A stretch of DNA of 64,000 bases from Lepidostoma basale (GCA_022606425.2 JAHDVF020001353.1:1178001-1242000), one strand, 5' to 3'. Counted from the stretch's first letter, positions 1 to 12,077 are shown. The notes: generated from the sequence alone by a model not told the origin. Program-made: numbers and translations.

Positions 1-268
1 TGATTTGATTTGATGAATGTGGAGGATGCTAGAGAGGTGTGCCAGGATAGAGTAGTGTGGCGGTCCATCTCTCTGCCTACCCTTGCGGAGAAACAGCTTG
101 ATGGTTTGTTTGTTTGTTTTATAATGTCTGATGGGATAATAAACTGATTTGATTTGGATGTAGAAGAAGCTCGAGAGGTATGTCAGGACAGAGCAGTATG
201 GCAATCCATACTCTCTGCCTACCCCTTAGTAGAAACAGCATGATGGTTAATTAGCTAGTTGGTTAAAT
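1..268 (+). mobile_element. Two 3' ends of (GTTA)n-tailed non-LTR retrotransposon
   Basis: Two tandem 3' fragments (about 17-119 and 158-268) end in the signature ctctgcctaccc...gagaaac...tgatggtt with GTTT/GTTA-like tails. Between them (120-157) lies a second retroelement tail, aataaactgatttgatttg. They lie in the Tollip intron just upstream of the exon at 289. The family is identified from fuller copies at 26225-26905 and 46490-46985, which encode reverse-transcriptase C-terminal residues. Confidence 0.7.
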
Positions 269-288
269 ATAATATTTGTATTTCCTAG

Positions 289-3200
289 TTGACGCCAGCC
301 CCTCCTGTGCCCTACATGGCCGCCCCATTCCAGGCGCCTGTGATGATGCTGCCCAACACTCTGATGGGCTACGCCCCTGCCGTGGCCATGTATCCCCCCA
401 TGGGAGCACCCGCTCCTGTACAACCTCAGCCCCCCACGCCCACTCTCACCGAGGACGAGCTCAAACAGGTATGCCCGAGCATTACTTAACCAGTAAAAAA
501 CATAAAATCAGTTTTATAACCAGTTTTAATGGTCATTTACACCTGAGGATGTAATTCGCTGCGCTCAATATTCAAGATCTATTGGCCCCAAACATTGTCA
601 AATGCCGTTCTCTGGACCATGACAGGGGAAAAGCCAATTAAAGAACAAGTCACTAGACGCAAATGGCAGTGGATCGGTCACACTCTGAGACGAAACCCAG
701 CCTGCATCGCTCAGGGCGCATAGACTAGTCCCCTATGGGGGGAAAGAGAAAGCGAGGCAGACCTAGAGCCACCTAGAGAAGAGCCCTGCAGGACGAGGTT
801 AAAGCAGCAGGCCTCACTTGGGATGATGTTAGGCATCAGGTATGAGATAGAGTCGAGTGGAGGAGATTCCTTGAGGCCCTATGCACCACGGAGGTGTGAC
901 AGGACAAAAAGAAGAAGACGAAGACACTTGAGGATGATGAAAGAGGTCACCTCTGAAACGTAGTGTATAATATTTTTATTTTGTAAATATCTATAAATGA
1001 ATGTTTGTCTCTGATTTTCCTGAAAATTATTAACTCTTAACGTACCGTGTTCAAAACAAAACGCTCGCTCCCATGTGGTCAATTCAGTTTACCGCTAACT
1101 TTATCTATAAATATCAAGCATATGACTCGATGAATCAAAATTTAATTTATGTCATCTTGTAAGGAATTTCATTAGGAATAGATCGATATCTATAACATAC
1201 ATGGATTATTTGAAAAACATATTATTAATTTTTTTCTGGAACCATGCGATTTCTGATATGGAATGCGAGACAGCATATGAGCAACTGACACCAAGTATGA
1301 ACTTGTCTCGCCCCGCCGCGCCGCGGCGCGGCCGTGGCGCTATGATTTTACGTATGATAAAGGCACCTAGGCAAAATGTATAGTACGTTCAAGACAACGA
1401 GTATGTATTAATATTTGTCCCTTTTGGTAAAGTGTTAATATTTTCACAGTTCTGATATTATTAAGTTGCGTGCTGCGTTTCCGTCCACAGTCGGTATTAT
1501 TACGTACCTATGAGAAAAGGCCAAACATATAATTTATAATACGTTCAAAACAGCGAGTAAGTATTTGTCACTTTTGATAAAGTTGTAAATATTAGCAAAA
1601 CAAATTCTACCTTAACACGAATGAAGGTGAGGGCAGTCTTAAAAAATATTTTTTTTTGGGATGAAGGAAGTAATTTTTTGCTTTTTTTTTTATTACGAAA
1701 TATTGAGAACACTTCAATGGAGGATTACAATTTTTTTTATAATATTAGGGTCAATAGGTTTTAAGAAAACCAACTTTAAATTGGCAGTGGAAACTCAATT
1801 GACCACATGGCAACGCGACGGTTAAACCGATCACCCTGAAAATATCACGGTTTGTTCTTATTAGTCCCAGGAAGGTTTTGAGAGTAGATTGAATGATTTC
1901 CAATTCTCTTTTTGTTTTGGGAAAAACCGATTGCTTTGAAATTTTGTTATTAACCGATTACTTTGAATACATACGAGTATGTTCATATGCTTTTCTTCTA
2001 CTTTTATAAAAATTTTGATATTTTTCTTTTAAATTATGATGCGAGTATTTTTATATACTCTACTTCAGCAGCAATAGCGCCATCTATTAAACTTAAATGT
2101 AACAGCAACATAATCAACAAACGAAATCATTCTTAATGTTTACGTTTGCATTGTGGTTTCATATTATACATCTTTATCTATGTAAATAAAAATGTTAATG
2201 TTTGTCTCATATTGGAGATTGTATAACAAATTCTAATACCATTGTTTTAAATCCTTGGTGTTAAGTCTTTAGAAATAAAGTGATTTTAACAATGTTCCAA
2301 ATTCTCTTATCAAATTCTTCTTCTTCTTCTTCGATGGCCCTACAGCCCATATCGAGCCTTAGCCTCCAACTCCTCCTGTCCTCCGCTTCGACCCTCCAAT
2401 CTGACACTCTTAACAATCTTGCCCCATCTCTCCCAATTTCATCCTCCCATCGCAGCCTTGGTCGTCCAATTGGTCTTCTACCACCTGGGTGCCACTCTAG
2501 CAATCTTTTTGGGGGTTCGCGATGACGGCATCCTCTGCACGTGACCGGCCCATCTCAGTCTATTCAGTCTGACCTGTATGGAGAGACTGGGAGCTTCATA
2601 AATATGGTACAGCTCGTCATTATGCCGCACTCTCCAGCCTTCACTGTCATTCACAGGTCCCAGAATTCTGTGCAGCACCCTTCTCTCAAAAGTATCCAGT
2701 CGCTCTGCGGATTTCGCTGTCATTGTCCAAGCCTCACATCCATAGGTCACTACTGTTCGGATGATTGTTTTATACATGTTTTATACTTATCAAATTAACA
2801 ATGGAATTCAATAAAGTAACTGATATTTGAATACATATATAGGGGAGCACGGGTAGGAGTGAACCACTTTTTTTTAAAACCGTTGTTCTGGGGAAAGGAA
2901 ACAAGATAAACCAGCAGAGTAAGCTCCCTATGTTAGCTACGTTTATTGTTTATGTGATGGTTATAAAACAAATTTGATAATATGTTTAAGTTCTTTGTTA
3001 TTTGAGTAAATACAGCAAGACACCTACTGGCTCACTCCTACCCGTGTACGGGTAGGATTGAACCAAGTAGTGGGTTGAGTTGAACTGGTTGGTTGAGTTG
3101 TGGTATTATTAAAATAAAACCAGCTAAAAGTATAACAATGTTTAGCCTAAATATTTATTTCACTCAAGGTAATATAAAAATAATGTAATCAAAGTAAAAA

Positions 3201-4768
3201 TGTAGAGAAATAAGTATTTAAATATTATAACAAATTAATGAAGGTAATAAAAAAAAGACAAAAAATCAACAACGTTAATACAATCAAATTGAACTGGAAA
3301 TTTGTAATGGCAGTGTTGTCTTTTCGTTGTGCCTGAATACCTTGGCTGGGGAAATGTCAATCTAACATCATTTAGAGCTACCGTAGAAATATCAGGAATG
3401 TCTGGCATCATAAAAAATACCCTTTTTACGCAGAAAACTAACGCTAATCTCTTGTACTCGTATTACATTATCACCTCTTGTATTACCTTCCCAACATAAT
3501 ACATATCAGATTTTTAAGCAATAGTAAATTTAACTAAGACGAAGCTCCCTTCACCAGGATCTCCATTGAAATCATTATGTAAATCGTCCTCTTGAATAAT
3601 TAAGTCTTCAAATTCACAATCTGAATCTGATGAATCTTGTAATATTGGTTCTTCTTCTGATTCATCTTCGCTGATCATCAAGTCTTGATGAATATTTCTG
3701 GGTTTTTTAGCCAGCTTTTCATTACATGACCTGTTCATAATTTTCTCCTTTTCAGGATTATCCGTAGCAATCATTGATCGACCTTTTTTCCTTCCCTTTC
3801 TCATGTCACTCCTTATTCCTGCCTTTGAAATTCTGAGGGCTAACAAATATACTAGATAATGACGGCTGATCAGCTATGATAACAATTTCGTTTTGTCCGA
3901 CAGCTTGAGAAGACGAAATGATGTGATGAGTTGCGGAAGAGTTGGACTCTTCTATATGCATAGCTCTGTCTGTAACAGTTCACAAGAAATCTACTTCTGT
4001 AAACTCTTTCCTGCCTTTATTAAATTCAGTGCATTTTTCATTTCAGTTTCGGTAGTCCTTGCATTTTCTGTTTTTCTTTAATGTATTCGAGGCATTTTTG
4101 TTACCTGCACACAAAGGAGAAATAATAAAATAAATATTTTAGATTAAAGTGACTGCGGGGTAGGAATGAACCATGGTTCAATCCTCCCCAATCGAAGTTG
4201 GTTCAGTCCTCCCCAAGCACCCAAAATAAGTTAAATAATTTCCAAAAAATATATATGTGTAATATGCACCACAAACACACAGTTCTAGGTACTATATAAT
4301 TTAGTACTTACTTTTGAGTCACTTTCCGTTGTTTAGAACTAAACAGCAAGGTGTCAAACCCTTCATAAAAAGTTCGTAAATTTTACTTTAGCGTCGAAAA
4401 GCGCGAGCGATACTGTCAGCAGGTGAACCCGTGATGAGATTCAGGCGGCAACTGGATGTGCTGGACGAGCACGAGTATGCGACACGTTGGTCAAGTTTGA
4501 ACATGTTTCGAATTGTGTTTCACAGTAATATGGTAAATGGTTCACTCCTCCCCGTGGCTCACTTCTACCCGTGCTCCCCTACGGTCTTCTGTAATAATAA
4601 CCTTGACAATGAACTCAGGCACCCTTAAAAAAAACTGATTGTAATTTTTTTTTTCAGATTCACGAAATGTTCCCCAGTGTGGAAAAAGAAGTCATCAAAT
4701 CTGTCTCAGAGGCTAACCGGGGAAGCAAGGATGCCACCATTAATTCTCTCTTGCAAATGTCAGAATAG
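289..4768 (+). CDS. Tollip: Tollip (Toll-interacting protein), last two exons
   Basis: Exons are 289-468 (TTTCCTAG acceptor, CAG|GTATGC donor, 60 codons) and 4658-4768 (TTTTTCAG acceptor, 36 codons, stop TAG 4766-4768); both junctions are phase 0. The first encodes a Pro/Met/Ala-rich linker ending TEDELKQ. The second encodes [16 protein letters not shown] and then NSLLQMSE, the CUE domain helices with the M-F-P signature. In known Tollip proteins the C2 domain binds phosphoinositides and the CUE domain binds ubiquitin; the protein acts in endosomal sorting and in damping Toll/IL-1 signalling. Only the C-terminal part is present: the Tom1-binding and C2 exons lie left of the window. The 4.2-kb intron holds an RT fragment, a MITE and a pogo-like element. 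The spacing, the linker and the ending match Tollip rather than other CUE proteins. Confidence 0.88.
565..935 (+). mobile_element. Non-LTR retrotransposon 3' fragment, (GAA)n tail
   Basis: Broken + strand coding sequence for an RT C-terminal region (caagtcactagacgcaaatgg, '[13 protein letters not shown]'-like residues), ending in gacaaaaagaagaagacgaag. The same family occurs reversed at 25570-26100. It is 5'-truncated and carries stops. Confidence 0.65.
1030..1825. mobile_element. piggyBac-like MITE, copy 1 of 3
   Basis: 796-bp element bounded by TTAA at both ends (1030-1033, 1822-1825). It starts TTAACTCTTAACGTACCG; the inner terminal repeat CCATGTGGTCAATT near 1068 recurs inverted (AATTGACCACATGG) near 1797. 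It contains a GC-rich core (cgccgcgccgcggcgcgg) but no transposase. Close copies are at 5088-5875 and 19954-20747. TTAA flanks with CCCTT-type ends are characteristic of piggyBac-superfamily elements. Confidence 0.75.
1826..2318. other. Tollip intron, no gene; SINE-tail remnant
   Basis: AT-rich intronic sequence. About 2170-2275 matches the 3' part of the tRNA-headed repeat at 33337-33540 (shared taaatccttggt segment). Nothing else is recognisable. Confidence 0.5.
2319..2780 (-). mobile_element. Non-LTR RT C-terminal fragment, (GAA)n tail
   Basis: Reads on the minus strand from about 2780 to 2336: [30 protein letters not shown], then [12 protein letters not shown] and [12 protein letters not shown], frameshifted once near 2500. 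These motifs are typical of the region downstream of the reverse transcriptase in RTE/CR1-type elements. The 3' end is a GAAGAAGAAG tail (2319-2333 on +). 5'-truncated. Confidence 0.8.
2842..4579. mobile_element. pogo/Tigger-like DNA transposon, internally deleted
   Basis: 1.74-kb element with inverted termini GGGGAGCACGGGTAGGAGTG (2842) and its complement ending 4579, flanked by TA on both sides (2840-2841 and 4580-4581). Several sub-terminal copies of ggttcaNtcctNccc lie inside (about 4170-4215, 4540). It carries only the tail of a transposase (3514-3846, minus), so it is non-autonomous. TA target duplication and the transposase tail indicate the Tc1/mariner-pogo superfamily. Confidence 0.75.
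3514..3846 (-). pseudogene. pogo/Tigger-type transposase C-terminal remnant
   Basis: 110-residue open frame. [18 protein letters not shown] resembles the segment after the DDE domain in pogo/Tigger transposases (RGRK..ILTDTPEKE type). An acidic stretch ([20 protein letters not shown]) follows, then GSFVLVKF, the short C-terminal block of that family. The DDE catalytic core and CENP-B-like DNA-binding domain are absent, so it cannot be active. It lies inside the TIR-bounded element 2842-4579. Confidence 0.6.
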
Positions 4769-5087
4769 TTAATCTATGGTCTAATTTCATGTTCCATTTT
4801 TGATTGCTGTTCCTTTTGTAACTTATGTATTCTTATAAACCGATTTGAAAAATTTGCAATGAAATGTACACGATTGAAACCATTTAATATAAAATATTAT
4901 TCTGGTACTGAAAAGTGCTACAGAAATTGAATTTCTTCACAAACATTTGTTTGACATGTGAAACAGTATTCTTTTGTGTTTTACTTTCAAATTTAAGTTC
5001 TTTTGTTCATACCAGAATGAAGATAAATTATATAGTTAGTGTTTGTTGAACAGACATATTTTTGTAAGGGACTTTTTCTTTATCCCG

Positions 5088-5875
5088 TTAACCCTTAACG
5101 TACCGTGTTCAAAACAAAACGCTCGCTCCCATGTGGTCAATTCATTTTACCGCTAACTTTATCTATAAATATCAAGCATATGACTCGATGAATCAAAATT
5201 TAATTTACTCGTATGTCATCTTGTAGGGAATTTCATTAGGAATAGATCAATATCTATAACATACATGGATTATTTGAAAAACATATCATTATTAATTTTT
5301 TTCTGGAACCATGCGATTTCTGATATAGAATGACGAGCAGCATATGAACAACTGACACCAAGTATGAACTTGTCTCGCCCCGCCGCGCCGTGCCGCTATA
5401 ATTTTACGTATGATAAAGGCACCTAGGCAAAATGTATACTACGTTCAAGACAACGAGTACGTATTAATATTTGTCCCTTTTGGTAAAGTGTTAATATTTT
5501 CACAGTTCTGATATTATTAAGTTGCGTGCTGCGTTTCCGTCCACAATCGGTATTATTACGTATGAGAAAAGGCCAAACATATAATTTATAATACGTTCAA
5601 AACAGCCAGTAAGTATTTGTCACTTTTGATAAAGTTGTAAATATTAGCAAAACAAATTCTACCTTAACACAAATGAAGGTGAGGGCAGTCTTAAAAAAAA
5701 AATTTTTTGGGATGAAGGAAGTAATTTTTTGCTTTTTTTTATTACGAAATATTGAGAACACTTCAATGGAGGATTAAATTTTTTTTTTATAATATTAGGG
5801 TCCATGGGTTTTAAGAAAATCAACTTTAAATTGGCAGTGGAAACTCAATTGACCACATGGCAACGCGACGGTTAA
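5088..5875. mobile_element. piggyBac-like MITE, copy 2 of 3
   Basis: Same family as 1030-1825, with TTAA at 5088-5091 and 5872-5875 and inner inverted repeats ccatgtggtcaatt/aattgaccacatgg. It has lost part of the GC-rich core compared with copies 1 and 3. It lies just downstream of the Tollip stop codon, probably in its 3' UTR or flank. Confidence 0.75.
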
Positions 5876-6646
5876 CCGAGTAATTTTGATTTGCAAAATA
5901 TTAAGTCAAACGCAATAAAAATTCGCAGTGAGTCCGTATAACTCAGTGCCTAGATAAATTTTATATATGATATGCAAAGAATAAGCCATAAATCATCACC
6001 CTCATTAGAGGGTAATATTAAAAAGCTTTAGCTGGAATATTTCTTCATATTCATTATCATTCTTGGAATGACGTAATATTTCATCGTGTTTGGTTAACGG
6101 GTTTAACGTTAAAAATTCTTTAAATTATTTCAAGTTTACACGTGATTCGAATATGTATATATCTTTTTACTTCTATTTTTTTATATTCAAAATGGCTGGC
6201 GTAAAGTCGCATAGTGCAAATGGAACAGCAATTAAATATATTTTAATGCTTAAAGTACTTTTATAAATACTTAAAATCTTAGTGTAAAATCTAAACAATG
6301 TGACTGCATTCTTTGAATTCCATTAATTATATTGAAATATTAATGTCTCACCTAAGTTTTAGATGATTACTTTATATGTTTTATGTTGGCAACATTGACA
6401 GCTTCAATCTGCCATAACACCATAATTCAATTTACTGAAAATTTAATAATAATATTTTTTATTAATTTCAAAAGAATGTTAAATGGCTTGATTTGTGTAT
6501 GGCCGGGTACCAAGAGAGAAGGCATAATATCATTTCGTTTACGATAAATATAAATGATATTTCATTAATACTTACTTTTAATTTAAAATTATTTCATCAA
6601 TTCCTGATATTCACTCTTTAAAAAATTCTAATTTTAATTATATCTT
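5876..6646. other. AT-rich Tollip 3' flank, nothing recognised
   Basis: No open frame, repeat ends or RNA-like fold noticed. It may be part of a long Tollip 3' UTR; the sequence does not decide this. Confidence 0.4.
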
Positions 6647-6855
6647 CTTCTTAAAGTGCCCTGTCAGATCACTCTGGTAAACTCTTCCCTATCCTGCGCT
6701 GTCCGGAATAGCTCCTCCACAGTTCCGATTCCCGTCCATTCCCTCACATTGCGCAGCCAAGAGATCCACCTTCTCCCTGCCCCCCTGCGGCCCTCTATTT
6801 TTCCCTTCAAAATCAGATTCAGCAGGCGATACTTTTCTCCTCGCAGAATTATATA
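6647..6855 (-). mobile_element. Non-LTR RT 3' fragment, (GAA)n tail
   Basis: Minus-strand residues match the RT tail better preserved at 47755-48025: GRRGxGRRxxxWLRN, then a segment ending near gatctgacagggcac, and a tail aagaagaag at 6647. Strongly 5'-truncated. Confidence 0.6.
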
Positions 6856-8377
6856 ACTTTTTTTTAAATTTGTGATAAAATAAAATCTGCTGAAGAGTTT
6901 AACAAACTTATAATTTCATTTTAAAATTATATTTATCTAGAAATACATGAAAATGTTCCTTGAGCAAATACATGGAACAAATGTGTATTTGTGGCGCCAA
7001 AATAAACAGTTAAATCAGTATATTTCTAGTGTCAAATATTTTTTTTCTTCAAATTTTGTGGAATTTTTTTTCTTGCCCAAGAATATGAAAATCAGTGATC
7101 AATATTGTATAAGCAATCACGCTGTGCTATTTTTTTGATACTTGCCTTAATATTCCTATCTCCACACACCACATTAGCTAACTGTCATTTAATATTTAAA
7201 TTAGACTGTATAGAACAATGGTGGCTTACTCTTTTGTTTTAACACACATATTTTTTAACCAATTCATTTTATCTTTGAAAATCTATTTGTTGTCATGTAA
7301 ATATTACATATTATATCCTTTTTTGTTGTGCCCTTGTATGATATATAGGTTATTAGAAAAACATATTCCTTATTCAAATTATTTATATTTTCCATGCAAT
7401 GAAATCTCATCGAATGAAGTGCAATTTTTGTAATATTTTATGTTATATAATTATTTATAATGATAACTGGGCTTTTGTGTTGCATTTATAATTGGATTGT
7501 TCTAGAATGTATAAGAAATGTGAATAAAATCTATATATTTAATGTATTATTTGGTTATATAAAAAAATAACACTTATTCATAACCTCAAAGTCGAAATTG
7601 TTTTAATCTATTCCAATAACATAGGAATTTTTAATGACTCCCACACGAATTATGCATTTAAAATTTGTTCCATTTTAAAAATCAAACTTTTTTAGTGATT
7701 TATGGTGACCATAGATAATTATTTTGTTATGTGAAATATAATTCACTCCAAATGTTCGAATACATTCTTAAATGGAATGTCTATTTTGTTATTGTTATTC
7801 ATAAAAAATCTCATTCTACCATCGATCCAATACAGTAATAAGAAAATTTAAATGGATTTCAACTCCACAATGATAAACCTCTTTGTTGGATTAATGTGTT
7901 TTTTTGCTAGAATATATAATAATATTCTTATTAGTCATTTTGATTTCAAATGATGCACTTAAAAATTGGACTCCTTTGGAACCCTGTGCCAAAATTTTGT
8001 ACAAATTTTAAACAAGTTTGAACATTTGTCTAATTTAAAGGACATGCACTTAACTATATTATTATAAAATATGTGTTATACGATCTTAGGTGTTCTCGCT
8101 GCATCTCTTTTGTTAAAATGATCATCTATGTATATCATTCATTCAAAATTTCAGCACATTTCAGTGGAGTCAAGATGTCCTACCTTGCATTGGCTTCACA
8201 CATTAGAAATAATTTTCAATGTCTTTTATTTATTGTTTAAAAAAAACATTGTTTTATGGCTTTATAATGAAATGTATCTTTTTTTAATTCTAAGTATTTA
8301 ACCCTTGTATTTTTATGATATATTTAACATTGATAATTAATCAATTTAAAATACATCGTACATTATGTACATGTTAG
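6856..8377. other. AT-rich intergenic stretch
   Basis: No supported gene. An AATAAA at 7523-7528 (tgtgaataaaatc) could end a long Tollip 3' UTR. The short open frames at 6947 and 7218 have AT-driven composition and no recognisable motif. Confidence 0.4.
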
Positions 8378-9010
8378 GCTCATAACAAAAAAAATCAACC
8401 ACAACACATTGTGGATTTATGTTATGAAAATTTTATCGTGGCAAATGCAAAACACGACCACTACAACCTGTTGTGACGAACTCAAAAAGACACGATATTA
8501 AATTTGTGTTGTGATTGGCTCTTCTAACCTTACTTTTATGACATTTCCACAACGCTTTGTAATCTTATATTAACCGCCCTATCTTTGGGTTATTTTTCGA
8601 GAAACGTGCAAAAAACAAGCAGTTTTTTTATTAATGAAATTTAATTACATACTAATTTTAATTTTTTAAATTACGAAACGTCAAATACTCGGCCGCACAC
8701 TTGGCCTGCCCTTTGTAAAACTATCATATTTATGAAGACTTGTGCTCAAGTTTTGATGGCACACGCGCGTATCCCTAAAACTTTGTACATTTTAGGTACA
8801 TTACTTTTTCTCAAGCCCGTACGTGATACGGGATATCGTAGAATGGTACAGTCAAAGTGAACGTATCACGTACTTTCAAATAGGTAGGGTGGTTAAAAGA
8901 ACCAACAATAATTTCGCGTCGTGACCTTTTGAGTTTGCCACAACACGTAGTAATCGTTTTTTGCAATTACCAAACGCATTTTGTTGATTTTTTTGCTCAA
9001 TGAGCATTAT
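8378..9010. mobile_element. MITE-like element with inverted ends
   Basis: Left end GGCTCATAACAAAAAAAATC and right end (complement of ...gatttttttgctcaatgagc) are imperfect inverted repeats. The next inner blocks, acaacacattgtgg.../ctcaaaaagacacg and cgtgaccttttgag.../ccacaacacg, are also inverted. The interior (about 8570-8900) is shared with 21720-21915. No transposase seen. Confidence 0.5.
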
Positions 9011-9357
9011 CATTCTTTGAGCCTAGCATAATTTATAATTAGATTGCTATAAATTAGGTGCGCATTGCTCATATTATTTTTAACTACAATTCCATTGAAT
9101 CCAATGTATAAATATACTAAAATAAATTATTATTTGATAAACTCCACCGCTTTAGATTTGCTAAGTGCCATCAGATTTTTCCAAAACTTAAAGAATTCTT
9201 CTATGTTATCTCATTGTATACCAAAAAGAATATATTGGAAAAACTACAGTCACCTATATCTATTCTACATGTGTAGTTTGGTTCTGGTTTTGGTGTCCTA
9301 GTCTTAATTATTAGTTTTTCCCATAAAAAAAACCTTGCTTATTTATTTTGACCCTTA

Positions 9358-10036
9358 AGAGCTCGTTCCCACTTATCGGGTGTCGGGTCCGGGTTTAAAT
9401 CGGATGTTCCAGTGGCAGAACATTTTATATGAAGCTATTCACACTTGTCGGAAAACGATTTTGTGTCAGCGCCGACAAGAAATGTCGGCGCCGACAAGAA
9501 ATGTCAGGTGTTTTGCCAGCCCTCTACGCCCGGAAAAAAATCGTGTCGGATCTCGCTCGCCTATGAGTAAGTATGGAGCTGTTCACATTTGCCGGATGTC
9601 GGGGCCGACAACCCTCTCCCCGCTACCCCTTGTTCCGCCCGTGTATCCTAAATCTTATATTTTGATAGTTTATGCTCACCGATATTGGAGTCAGTAGATC
9701 GTTGAATGTAGTTAATGACATCCTAAAATAATTGAAAAACTTAATTTTGTCACTTCTCAATTCTGTTATTAAATTCTGAAACGTACTCAAACTAAATCTT
9801 TCCCTCAGGATTGGGTGCACACAATATTTTCTTTCATTGGCTGTCTTTATTCGTTTTCTTCTTAAATAATAATACATCACAACAACTTCGTCGACGTCCG
9901 TCGTCTCCCGTAGAGTGTGAAAAATTGGGACCAGCTTGACCGTGGCCGACAACCGATTATTAACCGAAAGTGTGAACAGAGGCGCCAACATCCGATTAAT
10001 GTACGGATCCGACACCCGACAAGTGGGAACGAGCTG
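9358..10036 (-). mobile_element. PIF/Harbinger-like element, internally deleted
   Basis: 679-bp element with terminal inverted repeats AGCTCGTTCCCACTTATCGG (left) and the complement of ccgacaagtgggaacgagct (right), flanked by a 3-bp TTA duplication (9355-9357, 10037-10039). A minus-strand frame (9623-10015) encodes a Harbinger-like N-terminus. The 3-bp TTA/TWA target is typical of the superfamily. Confidence 0.75.
9623..10015 (-). pseudogene. Harbinger-type transposase N-terminal remnant
   Basis: 130-residue frame containing RRKRIKTANERKYCVHPILR and then KIKFFNYFRMSLTTFNDLLT. The V-H-P-I and F-F-N-Y-F-R-M-S blocks are the conserved opening of HARBI1-like nucleases. The DDE nuclease core that should follow is missing, so the element depends on an autonomous relative. 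It lies within the TIRs of 9358-10036. Confidence 0.65.
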
Positions 10037-10039
10037 TTA

Positions 10040-10588
10040 GAGAGTCTTATTTATTTATTGTGAACTTTGTTTTAAATCAAGACATTTTTTTATCCCACTT
10101 ATGTGAGTGACTTTTCAATCCATAAAACTTTAATATTAAGAATTTCATGTGTAATTGCCATGAGTTTATCAATTTAAAAGAGCATTGCTTGCCGGATTAT
10201 ATTTTTCACTTACAAAAGTTTTTGTAACTCACATTTTTATATCTGATGACTGAATCTTATGGTGTTTATTTGAATACATCTTTAAAAACAGTTTTTAAAA
10301 CGATTCATGCATTATATATTAAAATACTATTATAATAATGTAATGTAGCTTATATATTAAAAATATATATATATCAAACTTTTATTAATTGTTATATTAA
10401 GCTTAAACTATGTCATTGTAAAAAAAAAAAAACATTTATACACCAAATCATTTTGTTTCATTTTAATACTGCGCCTCATTGGAGGTCTATCCTCTCGGGC
10501 TACCCCTCTGGAGAAAGGGCGTGATGTTTAGTTAGTTAGTTTTTTCATTAATAACATTTTCGTGCTGTCATACTCGTGTACATACAAG
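10040..10588. other. AT-rich spacer with a short retroelement 3' scrap
   Basis: Mostly AT-rich. About 10476-10545 matches the (GTTA)n-tailed family 3' end (ggtctatcctctcgggctacccc ... tgatgtttagttagttag). No gene seen. Confidence 0.5.
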
Positions 10589-10855
10589 CAACCTGCCTCT
10601 GGTGATGCCGGTCGGGAGAGCAATCAAACTGCTGATCATGATCGCTTCGGAGATCGATGTCTTTCATATTCATGAAAGTACGTTCAGAAGACAAATACTC
10701 TTGACTTTGGAGAGTATCTTGTATCCCTAATGTCGAACCATCTGGTTCCTGGTATTATATATTTGTTATATTTTACCTGTTCTCAATAGATGTCTTAAAC
10801 TATAAAAATTGTTTGTAATATCTTTTGAGAAAATAAACTGATTTAATTTGAATTA
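10589..10855 (+). mobile_element. 3' end of (TGATT)n-tailed non-LTR retrotransposon
   Basis: Matches the 3' end of the longer copy at 34039-34936: gtgatgccggtcgggagagc, gaaagtacgttcagaag, caatagatgtcttaaa, and terminal aataaactgatttaatttg. Only the 3' ~270 bp remain. Confidence 0.65.
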
Positions 10856-11035
10856 TTATTTCTTTTTGAAAAAACAATATACATGTAGTCTTGAATGAGT
10901 AACAGAAATTAAGTATTTTTTTACAACCACTTAGCTATCAAATTAATTTTACAGAATTACTAAACTTTCAATTGTCAGTGCTAAATAGGATTATCACACA
11001 ATAAATACATATGATCATCACACCATAATAAGAGA

Positions 11036-11290
11036 GATATGTGAGGTTGAGGATATTATAAGATGGAGCAGACAGCGAAAAAGGGACTGGTACAGTCGTG
11101 TTCAAAGAATGGACACCACCAGACTCCCCTATATTGTATTGCATAATCAGCCTCATGTGACTCATCCTCGTGGAAAACCTCCTAAAATATGGAAGGACAG
11201 CTGGGAATCTACCTCACAGGAGGAGCAACACTGGAGAACAGACCACATAGGTCTACAACAAGGAAGAAAAATCATTTGTTTATTTGAAAT
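11036..11290 (+). mobile_element. Non-LTR RT C-terminal fragment
   Basis: Residues such as EVEDIIRWSRQRKRDWYSRV, QRMDTTRLPYIV and PRGKPPKIWKDSW form the finger-like tail found after RT domains. A related copy lies inverted at 31370-31675. Frames are interrupted. Confidence 0.6.
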
Positions 11291-11321
11291 TTGGTATCTA
11301 ATAACTTAATGGTTCTCTAAC

Positions 11322-11735
11322 TAACTAACCATCACGCCAGGCAGAGAGGATGGACCGCCACACCGTTCTCTCCTGACATACCTCTTTAGCTACCTCCACA
11401 TTCATACATCGCTCGTCGATTCTTTAGACTTCGAATGTGGCCGCCTTTCAGTATTTGATTAATTTGGTCACTCACACTGCTTGTACGAGTATACAACATT
11501 TTAACCATTCTTCTCTCATCCATTCGTTCCATATATGTCCAGACCATTTCGGGGATGCTTTTTTAATTTTACTTATGATGCAATCATCTGCCTTACATTT
11601 CTTCCTTATTTCGGGTGCGGTATTCTATCATACATCATTTTCCTGCACATCATTTTCAGTAATCGCATTTCTACGGCATTTATCCTACTTTCATCCTTTG
11701 TTTGTCAGCTTCATTGTTTCTCACAGGAATATTAA
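11322..11735 (-). mobile_element. (GTTA)n-tailed non-LTR RT fragment
   Basis: Begins on + with ctaactaaccatcacgcc (complement of the family tail) and reads on minus through the R-S-L-R-R-M region at about 11690. Internal stops. One of about 20 copies of the commonest retroelement in the window. Confidence 0.7.
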
Positions 11736-12075
11736 AACGTTAAAAAATATCGTTTGATCATTCTAGGGAAGCATATTTTTTCAATTTCATCTGGGGATGT
11801 ACAAATCAGAAATATTGAAAAAATTGTATCAATACATTCCCTGTAGCTACAGCAGAGCAAGGGGCTATATATGTTTATGCCACAAATCGCTGCTAGAAAG
11901 CGCTTCAAAGTTCTCCTATATTTAAGGCGATTAGTATTCTCAGTGAGGTAGGTACAATTGGAAGAAGACCCCTTTAGATGCAGCTATAGTTAAATTTACG
12001 ACACTGATGTTAGGAGCAACAAAGAGGTAGATATCTCGTTTCCATTCATATGGTTATATGCATATTTCTTTTTTT
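11736..12075. repeat. Dispersed repeat G, copy 1
   Basis: Shares agcagagcaaggggc, gcgcttcaaagttctcc, gaggt...gatgcagctatag and acaaagaggtagatat with copies at about 16370-16620 and 19340-19690. No coding potential seen and class unknown. The three copies lie within about 8 kb, two of them in Acsf3 introns. Confidence 0.6.
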
Positions 12076-12077
12076 TC

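Noticed and set aside
1300..1340. CpG-island-like GC patch as a promoter
   Set aside because: The GC-rich core is a constant part of the ~795-bp MITE and recurs at 20236, so it is not a host regulatory site.
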